Origin: Anthopleura xanthogrammica
Lineage: Eukaryota > Cnidaria > Anthozoa > Actiniaria > Actiniidae
Length of the DNA: 64,000 nucleotides
NCBI GenBank assembly: GCA_964019055.1
Contig: OZ025209.1
Span: 15,797,351 to 15,861,350 of the forward strand
Direction of reading: 5' to 3'
The position numbers and the translations under genes are program-made. This document shows positions 50,569 to 61,700 of this stretch, one piece after another. Position 1 is the first letter of the stretch; every line of letters starts with the position of its first letter. Under the pieces are notes generated by a model. It saw only the letters and a program-made list of their open reading frames with translations, was not told the origin of the DNA and did no database searches.

Positions 50569-53500
50569 ATGGCCGATAGAGACGATAACATTTATATGGC
50601 CAAGTTGGCCGAACAGGCTGAGCGATATGATGGTAAGTTTTGAATTTCTGGCTGCATTTTTGTTTTTTTGAATCGCTTTCGCTTAGCTGTGTCGCCATGA
50701 TATTGTGGAGTTTTGAGTGAGCCGACTAGCAACGCACCTATCTCTTGTTCTCTCTTTCTTTAAAGGCAGTGATGTGTTATAAGAGTTGCCTAAGACATCT
50801 TTGAACAATTATAAGGATGGATAAGCACTCTTTCATGTTTTCTTGAGTGAAAAAATCCTAATAACTCGACATTTCTGTGGTGTTGTCACCGTGTTTACGT
50901 TTTGACAAGACGCAAAGCAAAGGCTAACATCTTTCTTCCTCTCTCCTCCAGAAATGGTCGCTGCTATGAAGAACATTGCTCTGTTAAATGTTGATCTGAC
51001 AACAGAAGAGCGTAATCTTTTATCTGTGGCTTACAAAAATGTCATCGGTGCGAGACGAGCATCTTGGAGGATCATTTCTAGCATTGAGCAGAAGGAAAAA
51101 AGCAAGGGCGAAGACAATCCCAAACTTGGAATGATTGTAGAATATCGACTGCAGATCGAGAAGGAACTAAACGATATCTGTGAAGAAATTTTGGATCTTC
51201 TAACTAACCATTTAATCGAGTCGGCCGCGTCGGAAGAATCGAAAGTATTCTATTATAAAATGTGAGTTTGCCCTCAAAACCACAACCCCTTCCTATACTC
51301 GTAATCGAAAACAATTCAAACTTAGTTTTTGAGATATTTACTCTTTTAACACCTTCAAAACCTTTTATTTTATTATTTCTTCTCCATTCACTGTACAAAA
51401 TGTCGCTGATTTTTTTGTCAAAATTTCGTCCTGAGACAGAAATATTTCATAATACCTTTCTCCCCTGTCAAGTGTACATTGTTAGGAAAGAGTGTTAAGC
51501 AAAGTTCTAATTTTATCCCGATCTCCAAGTGTTACAACAGTTTAAAGAAGGGACCAACTATTCTTTCTTAAAATCCCCTTAAATTCAGCTTTTTGATTTT
51601 GTCCAGCCAAGATCAATGCCAAACCAGCTGTTATCGAAGGCTCTGTTTAGTTATAAATTTTATCCTAAACTCTATGAAATCTTGTCAACCTTTTGATTAA
51701 TCTTTCTAAGGGAGATTTCGTCATTGACGTTATGTTTCTCATAGTTGAGCATAGATATTTAGATTTTAAAATGCTTTTAGAAGCGAAAACATAACCAAAA
51801 ATAACCCTGTGTCATCTGAAACAAGGAAGTACTTGAGATTTCATCTGCTTTACCGTGTCAGTGAGAAAATGCAATATTATATTGGTTGATTCTTATCTCT
51901 ACTCATATTTAAGAAAAATAATTGATTTTTTAATCAAATTTCCTCATAATTTGCCCGAAATTTTCTTCAAAATGTGTACATGAATTTCCAAGAAAAATCA
52001 TCCATAAACTTCTTAGAAATATCAGGGAAAGGATGTAGATTGTCATGATTGAATAATGACTCATAATATATGAATAGGCATACATATTTTGGTAGTGCTA
52101 TCTTTGAAGACTTCAAATAAGTATTGATTTGGTAATGTTAGCTTTATTTTAACCATCTTAGGGTATTGTATTTGCTTTAAAGATTTTCGAAATCAAAACC
52201 AAACTAATTTTTTGAAAATTTAAAAAAAAAAAAATTTGATCAAATTAACCTTGAACCTATAATATTCTATATTAATTGCAAGATTTCACTGCTATTATTA
52301 TTTAGTTATTAAGTTTCTTATTTCAAGTTAAGCTCATTTCAGAGTTATTAGCCTTAAACACCTGTCTACAAATTAAGTTATAGTTTTTAATATCCAATAT
52401 ATCTTGAATTATGATATATTTTGTTTGATCTCAGCCATCCCAGGGGCATTGCAAGCTCTCAGTCATAAGGGGGGAATGTACCATTTTCCTGTAATATCCA
52501 CGAGAATCCTGCATGCATTCATAAAATTTCAGTGCCAAGATCAAACTTTTTGAAGGGCAAATCCCCCACCCCTTGGATATGTTACTGAGTCATCCAGATG
52601 ATATTTTTTTATTTTTATTTTTAATGATTTGTTCTGTCTTTATTTAGGAAGGGAGACTATTACAGGTACGTGGCTGAGTTCACCAAGAATGACCCCAAGA
52701 GTGAAAAACTAGCAGCAGACAATTCAATGGAAGCATATGATGAGGCTCAAAAAATAGCTGTAGAAAAACTTGGAAAAACAAATCCTATCCGTCTAGGTCT
52801 TGCTCTGAATTACTCAGTATTCTACTACGAAATTCAGAATGATCCACAAAAAGCCTGCAAATTAGCAAAACAAGCTTTTGATAATGCTATTTCTGAGTTG
52901 GACAAGCTCAGTGAAGATTCCTACAAAGACAGCACGTTAATTATGCAGCTTCTTAGAGATAACCTTACTCTTTGGACTGCTGATCATCCATCAGAAGGTA
53001 TGGACTAATCTTTATTTCCTATTTAGCAATTATTTTGCTATTCAAGTACTGAAATAAGGGAAGGCACCTTTATCTTGGGCAGATGGTTAGATTATAAATT
53101 CTTGAACATTTGAGGTTCAAACCCCTTTCTATTCAAGATTTTTCTGGTGAGAGGGAGTATTACTTTTAATTATATTTAGTATTAACTAAAATTCTTTAAC
53201 CCTCTCCCCATTTAATGTGTTTTCCATAATAAATACTTGTAGCTACTGACTATTTATCTATTTTCAACTTCAAGTATATTCTAATTTATTACACATTTAG
53301 TGAAATAAAGCCGTGAATAAAAACCATATCAGTGAAGTGATACGATATCACTTCACGGTAAACTGTCCAATAAAATCTCGCAATATATAATCAACCCTAA
53401 ATGTGTAATAACCATATTATTACATGTTAAGAGCCTGATATCATTTTTATTCCAGAGTTTCCCATATATTGCGAACGAGTGAGTGAGCGATATGATACAG

Positions 53501-54217
53501 GAAACTCATGAATAAAAACGATATCAGGCTCTTAACATGTGGTCATCTCTATACACCCATTTTCATATTTAAATGACCGAATCAGACCATTGGAAATTTA
53601 GTTGAACTGAAAATGCAATTGTCTGGGTCACATTATGAAAATAGGCATAAGTTATGATAGAAGATGTTCAAGATCTAGTACAACAGAATGGTAGCCTCTG
53701 GTACATAGAAAAACAGTCCCTCCTTTAGACAGTGATTGTAATCTCCAGCTGTTATGGTAGCAATAGTGTAATTATGGTATCCAGGCTGGTACCTAATTTT
53801 TGCAGAGGCATTTTAGACTATTGCCAGCCCTAAACTTCATTTCTTATTATTGAAACAAATCTTGTCTTATCTGGGTCATCTACTCTACTACTATTTAGAA
53901 GCTAATTTTGGAAAATTTGTTGACAAAACTGTTCAGATCGCATTACCTAGACACAACCATCAAGATCAAAACATAACAAACTCATTGGATCAAGTCTTTT
54001 TGAGACCACCACTGACTACCACATAAAAAATATATTACCGTATATATTCAATGTGGCTGAAAGAGGGATTTAGAATAGCTTCAATATTATACATCTAACA
54101 AGTGTTTGCGACTCTATTCAATTATTTCCTAATCAAAGCTTGCTCTTTTTGTTTATAGAAGCTGATAGAGGAGAGTCAACTGTACTGCAAGATGTTGGCA
54201 ACGAAGATGAGACTTAA
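50569..54217 (+). CDS. YWHAE: 14-3-3 protein, epsilon type, 4 exons
   Basis: 14-3-3 proteins are dimeric adaptors that bind phosphoserine/threonine motifs on kinases, channels and transcription factors. Exons 50569-50632, 50952-51261, 52648-52997 and 54159-54217 give 783 nt, 260 residues. The epsilon-type N-terminus [20 protein letters not shown] is followed by [20 protein letters not shown] (Lys50, Arg57), [15 protein letters not shown] (Arg131-Tyr132), [18 protein letters not shown] and [15 protein letters not shown]. The Lys, two Arg and Tyr of the phosphopeptide pocket are all present. The tail ending [10 protein letters not shown] resembles the acidic epsilon tail. The exon 2 donor splits the Met of KMKGDYY (AT|G). 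Intron 2 is about 1.4 kb without recognised elements; intron 3 holds two inverted repeats. Confidence 0.96.
53285..53412. repeat. Inverted repeat in 14-3-3 intron 3 (left)
   Basis: TTATTACACATTTAG on the left and CTAAATGTGTAATAA on the right are perfect complements. In between, GTGAAGTGATA / TATCACTTCAC form a second hairpin. MITE-like. Confidence 0.65.
53416..53550. repeat. Inverted repeat in 14-3-3 intron 3 (right)
   Basis: ACATGTTAAGAGCCTGATAT pairs with ATATCAGGCTCTTAACATGT, and the inner GAGTTTCC/GGAAACTC also pairs. The internal ATGAATAAAAACGATATCAG resembles GTGAATAAAAACCATATCAG in the left neighbour, so the two are probably related. Confidence 0.7.
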
Positions 54218-55580
54218 AATCTTTAGAAAGCAGAACAGTATTAGGTTGGATCTTCCTAAGCCAGTCCATTCTGTGTGAAATGTATAGTTCTTGTATATGC
54301 CCTTTACACCAATAGTACAAAAAGAGCCATTATATTCCATTGTAATTACCCTTGGACTGTTGGTGTAGGAATATTGTGTACTCCTTACTTACATAGAACA
54401 TTGTGATTCATTATTAAATATGCTGCGTGGATCTTATTTCTTGAGTAAGGAACACATAAATAACAGCTTTTATGTAAATTATACGTAGTTCAAGTACTGG
54501 CGTAGTATTACTGTATAACCTTATTACTTTTTTTACTTGCATTTGTTGTGTTGAGTATTCAGGAAAAATAACATTATTACATTTAGGAACGTTTTAGAAT
54601 GAATATTGATGAATCTTTTTTTATTTTGTGCTTGTCTTTGCCTAAATTATACCAAAAATCCATTTCTTGTTTGAAAGTTTTCTCAAATGTGTTAAATATC
54701 CCTGTGTAAAAGCAGTAATTTTCAAGGGTAGTTATATTAAAGCATGAGTTAACACTGTTTGGTTTGATGTTGTTAGTTAGGGGAGGGGAGGGTAAGGAAG
54801 GTGCGGCATATATAAGGGAATGGTCAAATACTAACAGGATTACTTTATTGAATAGAATTTTTTTCTTGGTTGAGTTCAGTTTTGTTCTAGATCATCCCAA
54901 TTATAAGAAACAACCATAACTTAGGGAATGAAACAAATACAAACAACCATAAGCTTAAAAAATTGATTCTAAACCTTGAAGTGTTGAGCTATGCTGAACA
55001 ACAGCATTGCTGATTGGGAGATGGATGCTTCTACAGCTGTAGTTGATCTGGAATTATGTAGTCAGGGCCAGTTATCAATGTCAAAGGGAGTTAGTTAACA
55101 GACCCATTTTAGGAGGTGGATGCCCTTAATGGGCTCCTGATCTGGGAATATGCTGGCTCACAGACCCAGTATGTGACAGGGGCTCCTGATCTTGGAATAT
55201 GCTGGCTCACAGACCCGATACTCCCAGATTGTCCCAACCAACCAACTACCCCCAACTCAAGTTCAAACTATTCCCTGCAATCCTCGCATGCGAGATGGAT
55301 GCTCCTAGTATCGGTAGGCTTCTAATCTTGGAATATGCTGACTCAGATCATTTGGATATGCCCTTGCCTAACACTATGCTGACGTAGATTGAAATATAGC
55401 TATTTGAAGTCTGTTCAGCTTCATTGATCTTGATGCTACCCTTATTGAGTATTCACTCTTATTATATCTTCAAGTGTCTCTAAGGCATACTTAGCATTTC
55501 ATTCTGAGGTCACGAAGGGAAAGAACTGGCCCAAACCCGTTGGACGTCGTTTTTAAACAACCAATAGGACAATATCATTC
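54218..55580. other. 14-3-3 3' untranslated region and spacer
   Basis: Probably holds the long A/T-rich 3' untranslated region of the 14-3-3 gene up to about 54.75 kb. A short tandem repeat is at 55118-55360. No other gene was recognised. Confidence 0.5.
55118..55360. repeat. Short minisatellite, two to three copies of ~57 bp
   Basis: The block GGGCTCCTGATCTGGGAATA plus TGCTGGCTCACAGACCC is repeated at about 55132 and 55180. A third, more diverged version (TAATCTTGGAATATGCTGAC) is near 55323. Confidence 0.7.
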
Positions 55581-55582
55581 TG

Positions 55583-55598
55583 ATATATATATATAAAG
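55583..55598 (+). promoter_or_regulatory. TATA box upstream of GGT
   Basis: ATATATATATATAAAG lies about 140 bp upstream of the proposed GGT start codon. It is the clearest TATA-like core element near any start in this window. A transcription start about 30 bp downstream (near 55625) would give a leader of about 115 nt. Confidence 0.5.
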
Positions 55599-55738
55599 AC
55601 CGTTGAAATCTGATAAGTTTGATTCCGTGTGTATATCCATAGCTTGACCTGGAGCAAGGAAACCCGTAGCTACCCATCTACACGCTTACTCTTGTGCTAA
55701 ACTGAAGTTTATAACTTCCAGTTTTCTTCTGAACAAAA

Positions 55739-58700
55739 ATGGGGTAAGACGAGATTAGTAGTTTTTACTTTTCATTTACCTTTAGTGTGTTCATCTTACA
55801 GTAAGCCTGGTCCTGATAGGATATATCTTTAAATGTTTTCTTTTTAATTTTTACCGAGTTTTGGGATCAGTTAGAAAGATGGCTCTAAAAACACATAATT
55901 AACCACGAGTAATGGTAATCTTGAACAGAAACTGAAAAAAAATCACGAGCAAAAAGGGAATGTAAACTTGTAGAGCGCTACAGCTAGTATAGAAAATGCG
56001 GGGACTATAAGTAGGTCCTCAGAAATACACAGGAAGAAAAGATACGTTATATGTACTAAGCTCTGATACAGAAACATTTTAACTATGTTTGATATTATGA
56101 CCTGGTCACGCTTAGACGGCGCACTTCATGGGTATGTAGTCAGTTCTTTATATAGTGCTCAATGGCGTGAACTTCGATTGCATGACATTCGCCGTTCTTT
56201 CCGACAAGATTTTTCGAAATAGGTGTATGCAGTCTATAGACCCCTTTTATTGCTTACTATCAATCACGTGACTTTTCGGGAATTGACTGGGGGGCAAACA
56301 ATGGTTGACTGGGGGGGCAACTATAGCGATTCTTAAATCAAATCACATCAAAATAACTCCTCAAAGTATTCTTTCTGACTATTCGTACAACATGAAACCA
56401 GAAAACAAGATACACAGACAAGTCGAGAGGGGCTGGGTACGAGTTCCTAAATTGTGATGATGACAACACAAAACTCACATAGCCAAAAAGAGCACATCGA
56501 GCGATACAAAATTCCGAAGTTTGGTGTTAATCCAATCAATTATATTAGGGAATTAATTTACAGCCAATCAAAAATGCTAGAATTTACAAAGAAATGTATG
56601 GTGGTCCGGACACTATGTCCGGACAGCATACATTTCTTTGTATTTTTGAATGGCTGTTTGAAGTCGTTCAATATTGATACGATTAGAGTGCAAATAACAT
56701 AACCGTGAAATAGATAGCAAGAAATAGGAGATAGTTAGTGCTTAGTTAGGCAAGACATAGGAAATAAGCGAGGCATGACAGGAGCACGGGCTTTTTCTAG
56801 ATCAACGACTCAGTGCACAAAAGAATGTGTTTCTGACGTTTAATGAGTTAAAAATGAAGACACAGGTCAATAAATCAAGACGCAGATACAACTATTTGAA
56901 TTGTAATACTGATAGATTAATGTGGAATAAAAGTTTGTTCAAATTATCACGGTTGTTTTTTTTATTCCGCATTACAAAACCGCAGCGTAGCGGTGATCAT
57001 TTGACTAATTAAACATGCTTGCACGTGCAAGACCCGTCACGGCTCGCTTATTTCTCCACTAATCAAATTTAGGCAGAACTTAGGACATAATTAGTCATTA
57101 GTTAGCTAGCTAACTATTTCACGGTTATATTATTTGCACTCTAACACCAAATTTCGGAATTTTGTATAGCTCGATGTGCTCTTTTTGGCTATGTGAGTTT
57201 TGGAACGTGTACCCAGCCCCTCTCGACTTGAAATCCGGCAATGTGACGTCAAAGCAGCTCAATTTGGAGGACAAAACAAAAGAATTTCAATCTCCTGAGA
57301 ATAGACCATTTTCGAGATGCGCGAGCGCTTTCAAAAGTATCGCAGGCGCAGACATGAAAAAGAGGCATTTTCGGGCAAGATCGCGCGCATTTAATAATAT
57401 TGACTCTGCCCGAAAATACCTCGAGATCATGTCTGCACCTGCGACATTTTTGAAAGCGCTCGCGCATCTCGAAAATGGTCTATTGGAACCTAATCATTCT
57501 TCCTTATTCCAAAGTGCTGCAAGGGGTCTGCATGTACTTACTTATGTCTGTGTATCATAGGCTTAAACGTCCTTACATCATCATTATTGTCGTGGTCGTC
57601 ATCGTTGCACTCATTGCCATCGGAATAGGTCTAGGGCTAGGATTGGCTAAGAGCAAGGACGAGAAATCTAGTGACGAGAAACCAGCCAATCATGAAGGGC
57701 CTTACAAACATGCGGTCGTCGCGAGTGATTCCGGCGACTGTTCGGAACTTGGTCGGGATTTTCTTAAGCGTGGATCAGCGGTCGATTCTGCGGTAGCCAC
57801 TATGTTTTGCATTGGAATTCGTAACATGCATTCTTGTGGAGTCGGAGGCGGTGGTTTTATGTTGATCTACGAGAAAACCAAGAAACAGGCTCACGTGATT
57901 GACTTTCGTGAGGTTGCGCCTGCAAATGCAACCGCTGACATGTACGTCAATCAAACCACAAAGGCGCGAATCGGTGAGTCCATGTAAACAAGTAAAATAG
58001 AGCGATTTTCTATAAGTGAGAAACCTACGGTACTGACTTACAGCTTGACACGGTACGCCTTAACCGTAACATATAGGAATGGCTTCTCACTCTCTTCCAG
58101 TAATTCATCCAACCACAACGCGTAGTTACAGCTACGGTACGGCTACATTGCCATATTGTTTCCCATTCAAACGAAATAAACCGCGCGCTCAATACAAAAG
58201 CAGTGACTCCAGAGCTGAACTAATTTTTATCGTGCGCGAAGAGACGAAGAGAAAAATTATATGTAAAATCGCGTTAAAGCGCGGCCTCTAGACGATGGCA
58301 CGAATAAGTTCTTTTTGTACGTGCGCCGTCGTCTTCAAACCACGCGCCTTCATCAGAATGTGAAAAACATATAAATGACGGAGTTCAGTATGTTTACATA
58401 GAGAAAGCCTCGGTTTTCCAGTACCATTCCGTGTTTGTCAGCGGTTCAGTTAGTTGCTCACTGCTCATATTTCCTGTTGATTTATAGGGGCGTTAGCTGT
58501 CGGTGTCCCGGGTGAAGTCAAAGGGATGTACAATGCATGGCGTCGGTTTGGGAAACTCCCCTGGAAAGACCTCCTTCAACCTGCTGTTGATCTGGCAACC
58601 AATGGCTTCAAGATCGGAAAACCACTACACGACGCTATGAAGAAAAGAGAAGTGTACATCAAGAATGATCCTGGGCTTAGGTAGGCACTAAACAAGCTAG

Positions 58701-61700
58701 ATATATAACATCATTCATCTTGGAAGTGGATGCTAAAGATTCAGATCCTCATATATTGTTTTGCATGCAGTGCAATATTCGCAGTTGTGCATTGTTTAAT
58801 TTATTACTGCGATTCTCAATATTCTGCGAACTCAGACATTTCAACGGCTTGTTGGGAAATTGGATTTTCGCTGCCGTCAATCAAAACTAATCAGTCGGTA
58901 CCTTTTATATTTATGGCTGGCGGCAGTGAAAAACCAAATTCCAACGGGAAACTCGCAACTACCGAGTTCGCAGAATATTGAGAATCGCAGTAACAGTGGT
59001 TGTCTTTTCTCATGATCACACCTGTTAGAGAAGAGCTGTACGTACTGAGTCTGTTTATGTTGCTGATGCATATACTTGTGTTGCAAGAAACAATCTGCCC
59101 TCATCATTAGACAAGCTCTGATAAATATTTTTCTTTTGTTTTTACCTTTTCACCACCGTACAAGTGAAATTCTGATAGAAAATGGGAAACTGAAATCAGA
59201 GGGCGACATCATCAAGAACCCTCAACTAGCTGCAACACTGATTAAAATCCAACAAGACCCGAATTCCTTCTACAACGGGTCCCTAGCGAAGGATATCGCT
59301 AAAGACATGCAAGAAGCTGGTGGCATTATTACAGAGGAGGACCTGAAAAACTATAAAGCGGTGACATCAAAGGCGGCCATTAAAAATAAGCTGAGGGATC
59401 TGACATGGTACACTGTCCCTCCCCCCTCGGGTGGGGCTGTTGTTACACTTATCCTGAATATCTTGAAAGGTTGGTCATCTATCTCTCTCCTCAGTTCTCC
59501 CCTCCTCTCCAAAGGGGAGATACTACAGGGGCATAGCCAGGATTTTGCCTGGGGGGGGGGGGGGGGGGCAAAACCCGTTTTCAGAGCATTAACCAAAAAC
59601 ACGGCCAACCAAAGAAACGGCAAACACGATGGAGGGGGGCCGGACCCCCTGCCCCCCGGTTACGCCTCTGTACTACCCAACCAATCTACTCCCATGGTTC
59701 CACCACAGTTATACATAACTTTAAAAACGTTTTCTTAGGTTATAATCTGAGTCCCAGCGATCATGCCAATAAAAGTATCTCAGTGCTCACGTACCACAAG
59801 ATTGTGGAGGCATTCAAGTTTGCCTTCGCACGCAGGACACAGCTGGGGGATCCAGACTTTGTAAACATAACACAGGTATGTAAATATAATATATAATGAA
59901 AGGACACCATGACGTCACTTCCGTTGGTTCTTGAACCAACCAATCATAACAAGGGAAGCTACAAATGTCCCAATCAAGATGCTTAGGGTATACTAAGGAC
60001 CGTTTTACGAAGGTACGGTGAATCTGGTGCTAAGGACAATTGTCTTTTGTTTCTCTTTCCCATGGAAGGGAAACAAAAACAAAAGTCTTAGTCCCATAGA
60101 ACCATACAAGTGGGTGGTTTGCAAAGATTTTTTCAGCCAAAACACTGGAAAACGTTCAACAATTTGCTAGAACCATACAAGAGGGCCGTTTGCAAAGATT
60201 TCTCCATCTAAAAAATTAAAAGATTAGAGAAAAGTGTAAGTTGAAATTAGCTATATGTTGGATTTCTAGGTAGCATTACCCCCTCCCCTCCCCCGCATCC
60301 CTTGGAATCAGCCGGGATCTGCTACTGCTTGTACTATATATTAATAGCAATTCTTTAAATCAACAGCTCGTCAAGAACATGACAAACCCTTCGTACGCAG
60401 AGGCTCTTCGTCGCCTCATCTGGAACAATAGAACTCACAACTACACGTACTACGGTGAAGATACGGTGATGGGGGATGACGGTGGCACATCACATCTGTC
60501 GATACTGGCTGCTAACGGTGATTCTGTTAGTGTAACCAGCACCGTCAACTATCTGTAAGTTAGAGATGTAGATATTTGTTTATCTTCAAGCTATTTTTCT
60601 CGGATTTGTTTTGGCTGGGATTGGAACCCACAACCTTCAGGCTACTAGCCGACGCTCTAACCAACTGAGCTACAGGAACTCATGTAAGCGAACGTGGTCT
60701 ATAATGGTACTTAGCCAGGTCACCTAGGGGTACGCTGTAAAGATCTTAATTCAACACCTGATCATAAAATGCATGCAAGCACAAAAAACATAATATCTGT
60801 AAGTTTTTTTATTCTATTATCCATTACCTTCCAGGCTCAAAACGTTCTAAATAATACGTTAATTAAAACCTTTCTCAACTTTCAGATTCGGTTCTGTGTA
60901 CCGTTCAAAACGAACGGGAATACTTTACAATAATGAGATGGATGACTTCGGCACACCTGGCTCGAAAAATCTTTACGGCCTTCCCCCGACACCGGTGAAT
61001 TTCATCAAGCCTGGCAAAAGACCTCAGTCATCTATGAGTCCTGTTATATTCACCAATAGCAAGGGGGAGGTGGTGTTTGTAGCAGGCGCAGCAGGAGGAC
61101 CGAAAATTATATCAGCTATATGTCTGGTATGTGGTGATGTCAGTGTTGGTTTCTTCTATTCAGATCCGTCTTTTCATCCATCCATCCATCCATCCATCCA
61201 TCCATCCATCCATCCATCCATCCACCCACCCACCCACCCACCCACCCACCCACCCACCCACCCACCCACCCACCCACCCACCCACCCACCCACCCACCCA
61301 CCCACCCACCCACCCACCCACCCAGCCAGCCATCCATCCATCCATCCATCCACCCACCCACCCACCCACCCACCCACCCACCCACCCATCCATCCATCCA
61401 TCCATCCATCCATCCATCCATCCATCCACCCACCCACCCACCCACCCACCCACCCATCCATCCATCCATCCATCCATCCATCCATCCATCCATCCATCCA
61501 TCCATCCATCCATCCATCCATCCATCCATCCATCCATCCATCCATCCATCCATCCATCCATCCATCCATCCATCCATCCATCCATCCATCCATCCATCCA
61601 CCCACCCATCCATCCATCCATCCATCCATCCATCCATCCATCCATCCACCCACCCACCCACCCACCCACCCACCCACCCACCCACCCACCCACCCACCCA

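Noticed and set aside
57475..57560. GGT start inside the MITE (in-frame Met at 57475)
   Set aside because: It would put transposon-derived residues before the anchor. The acceptor at 57560 and the phase-matched ATGGG exon with a TATA box explain the start better, though a secondary start cannot be excluded.
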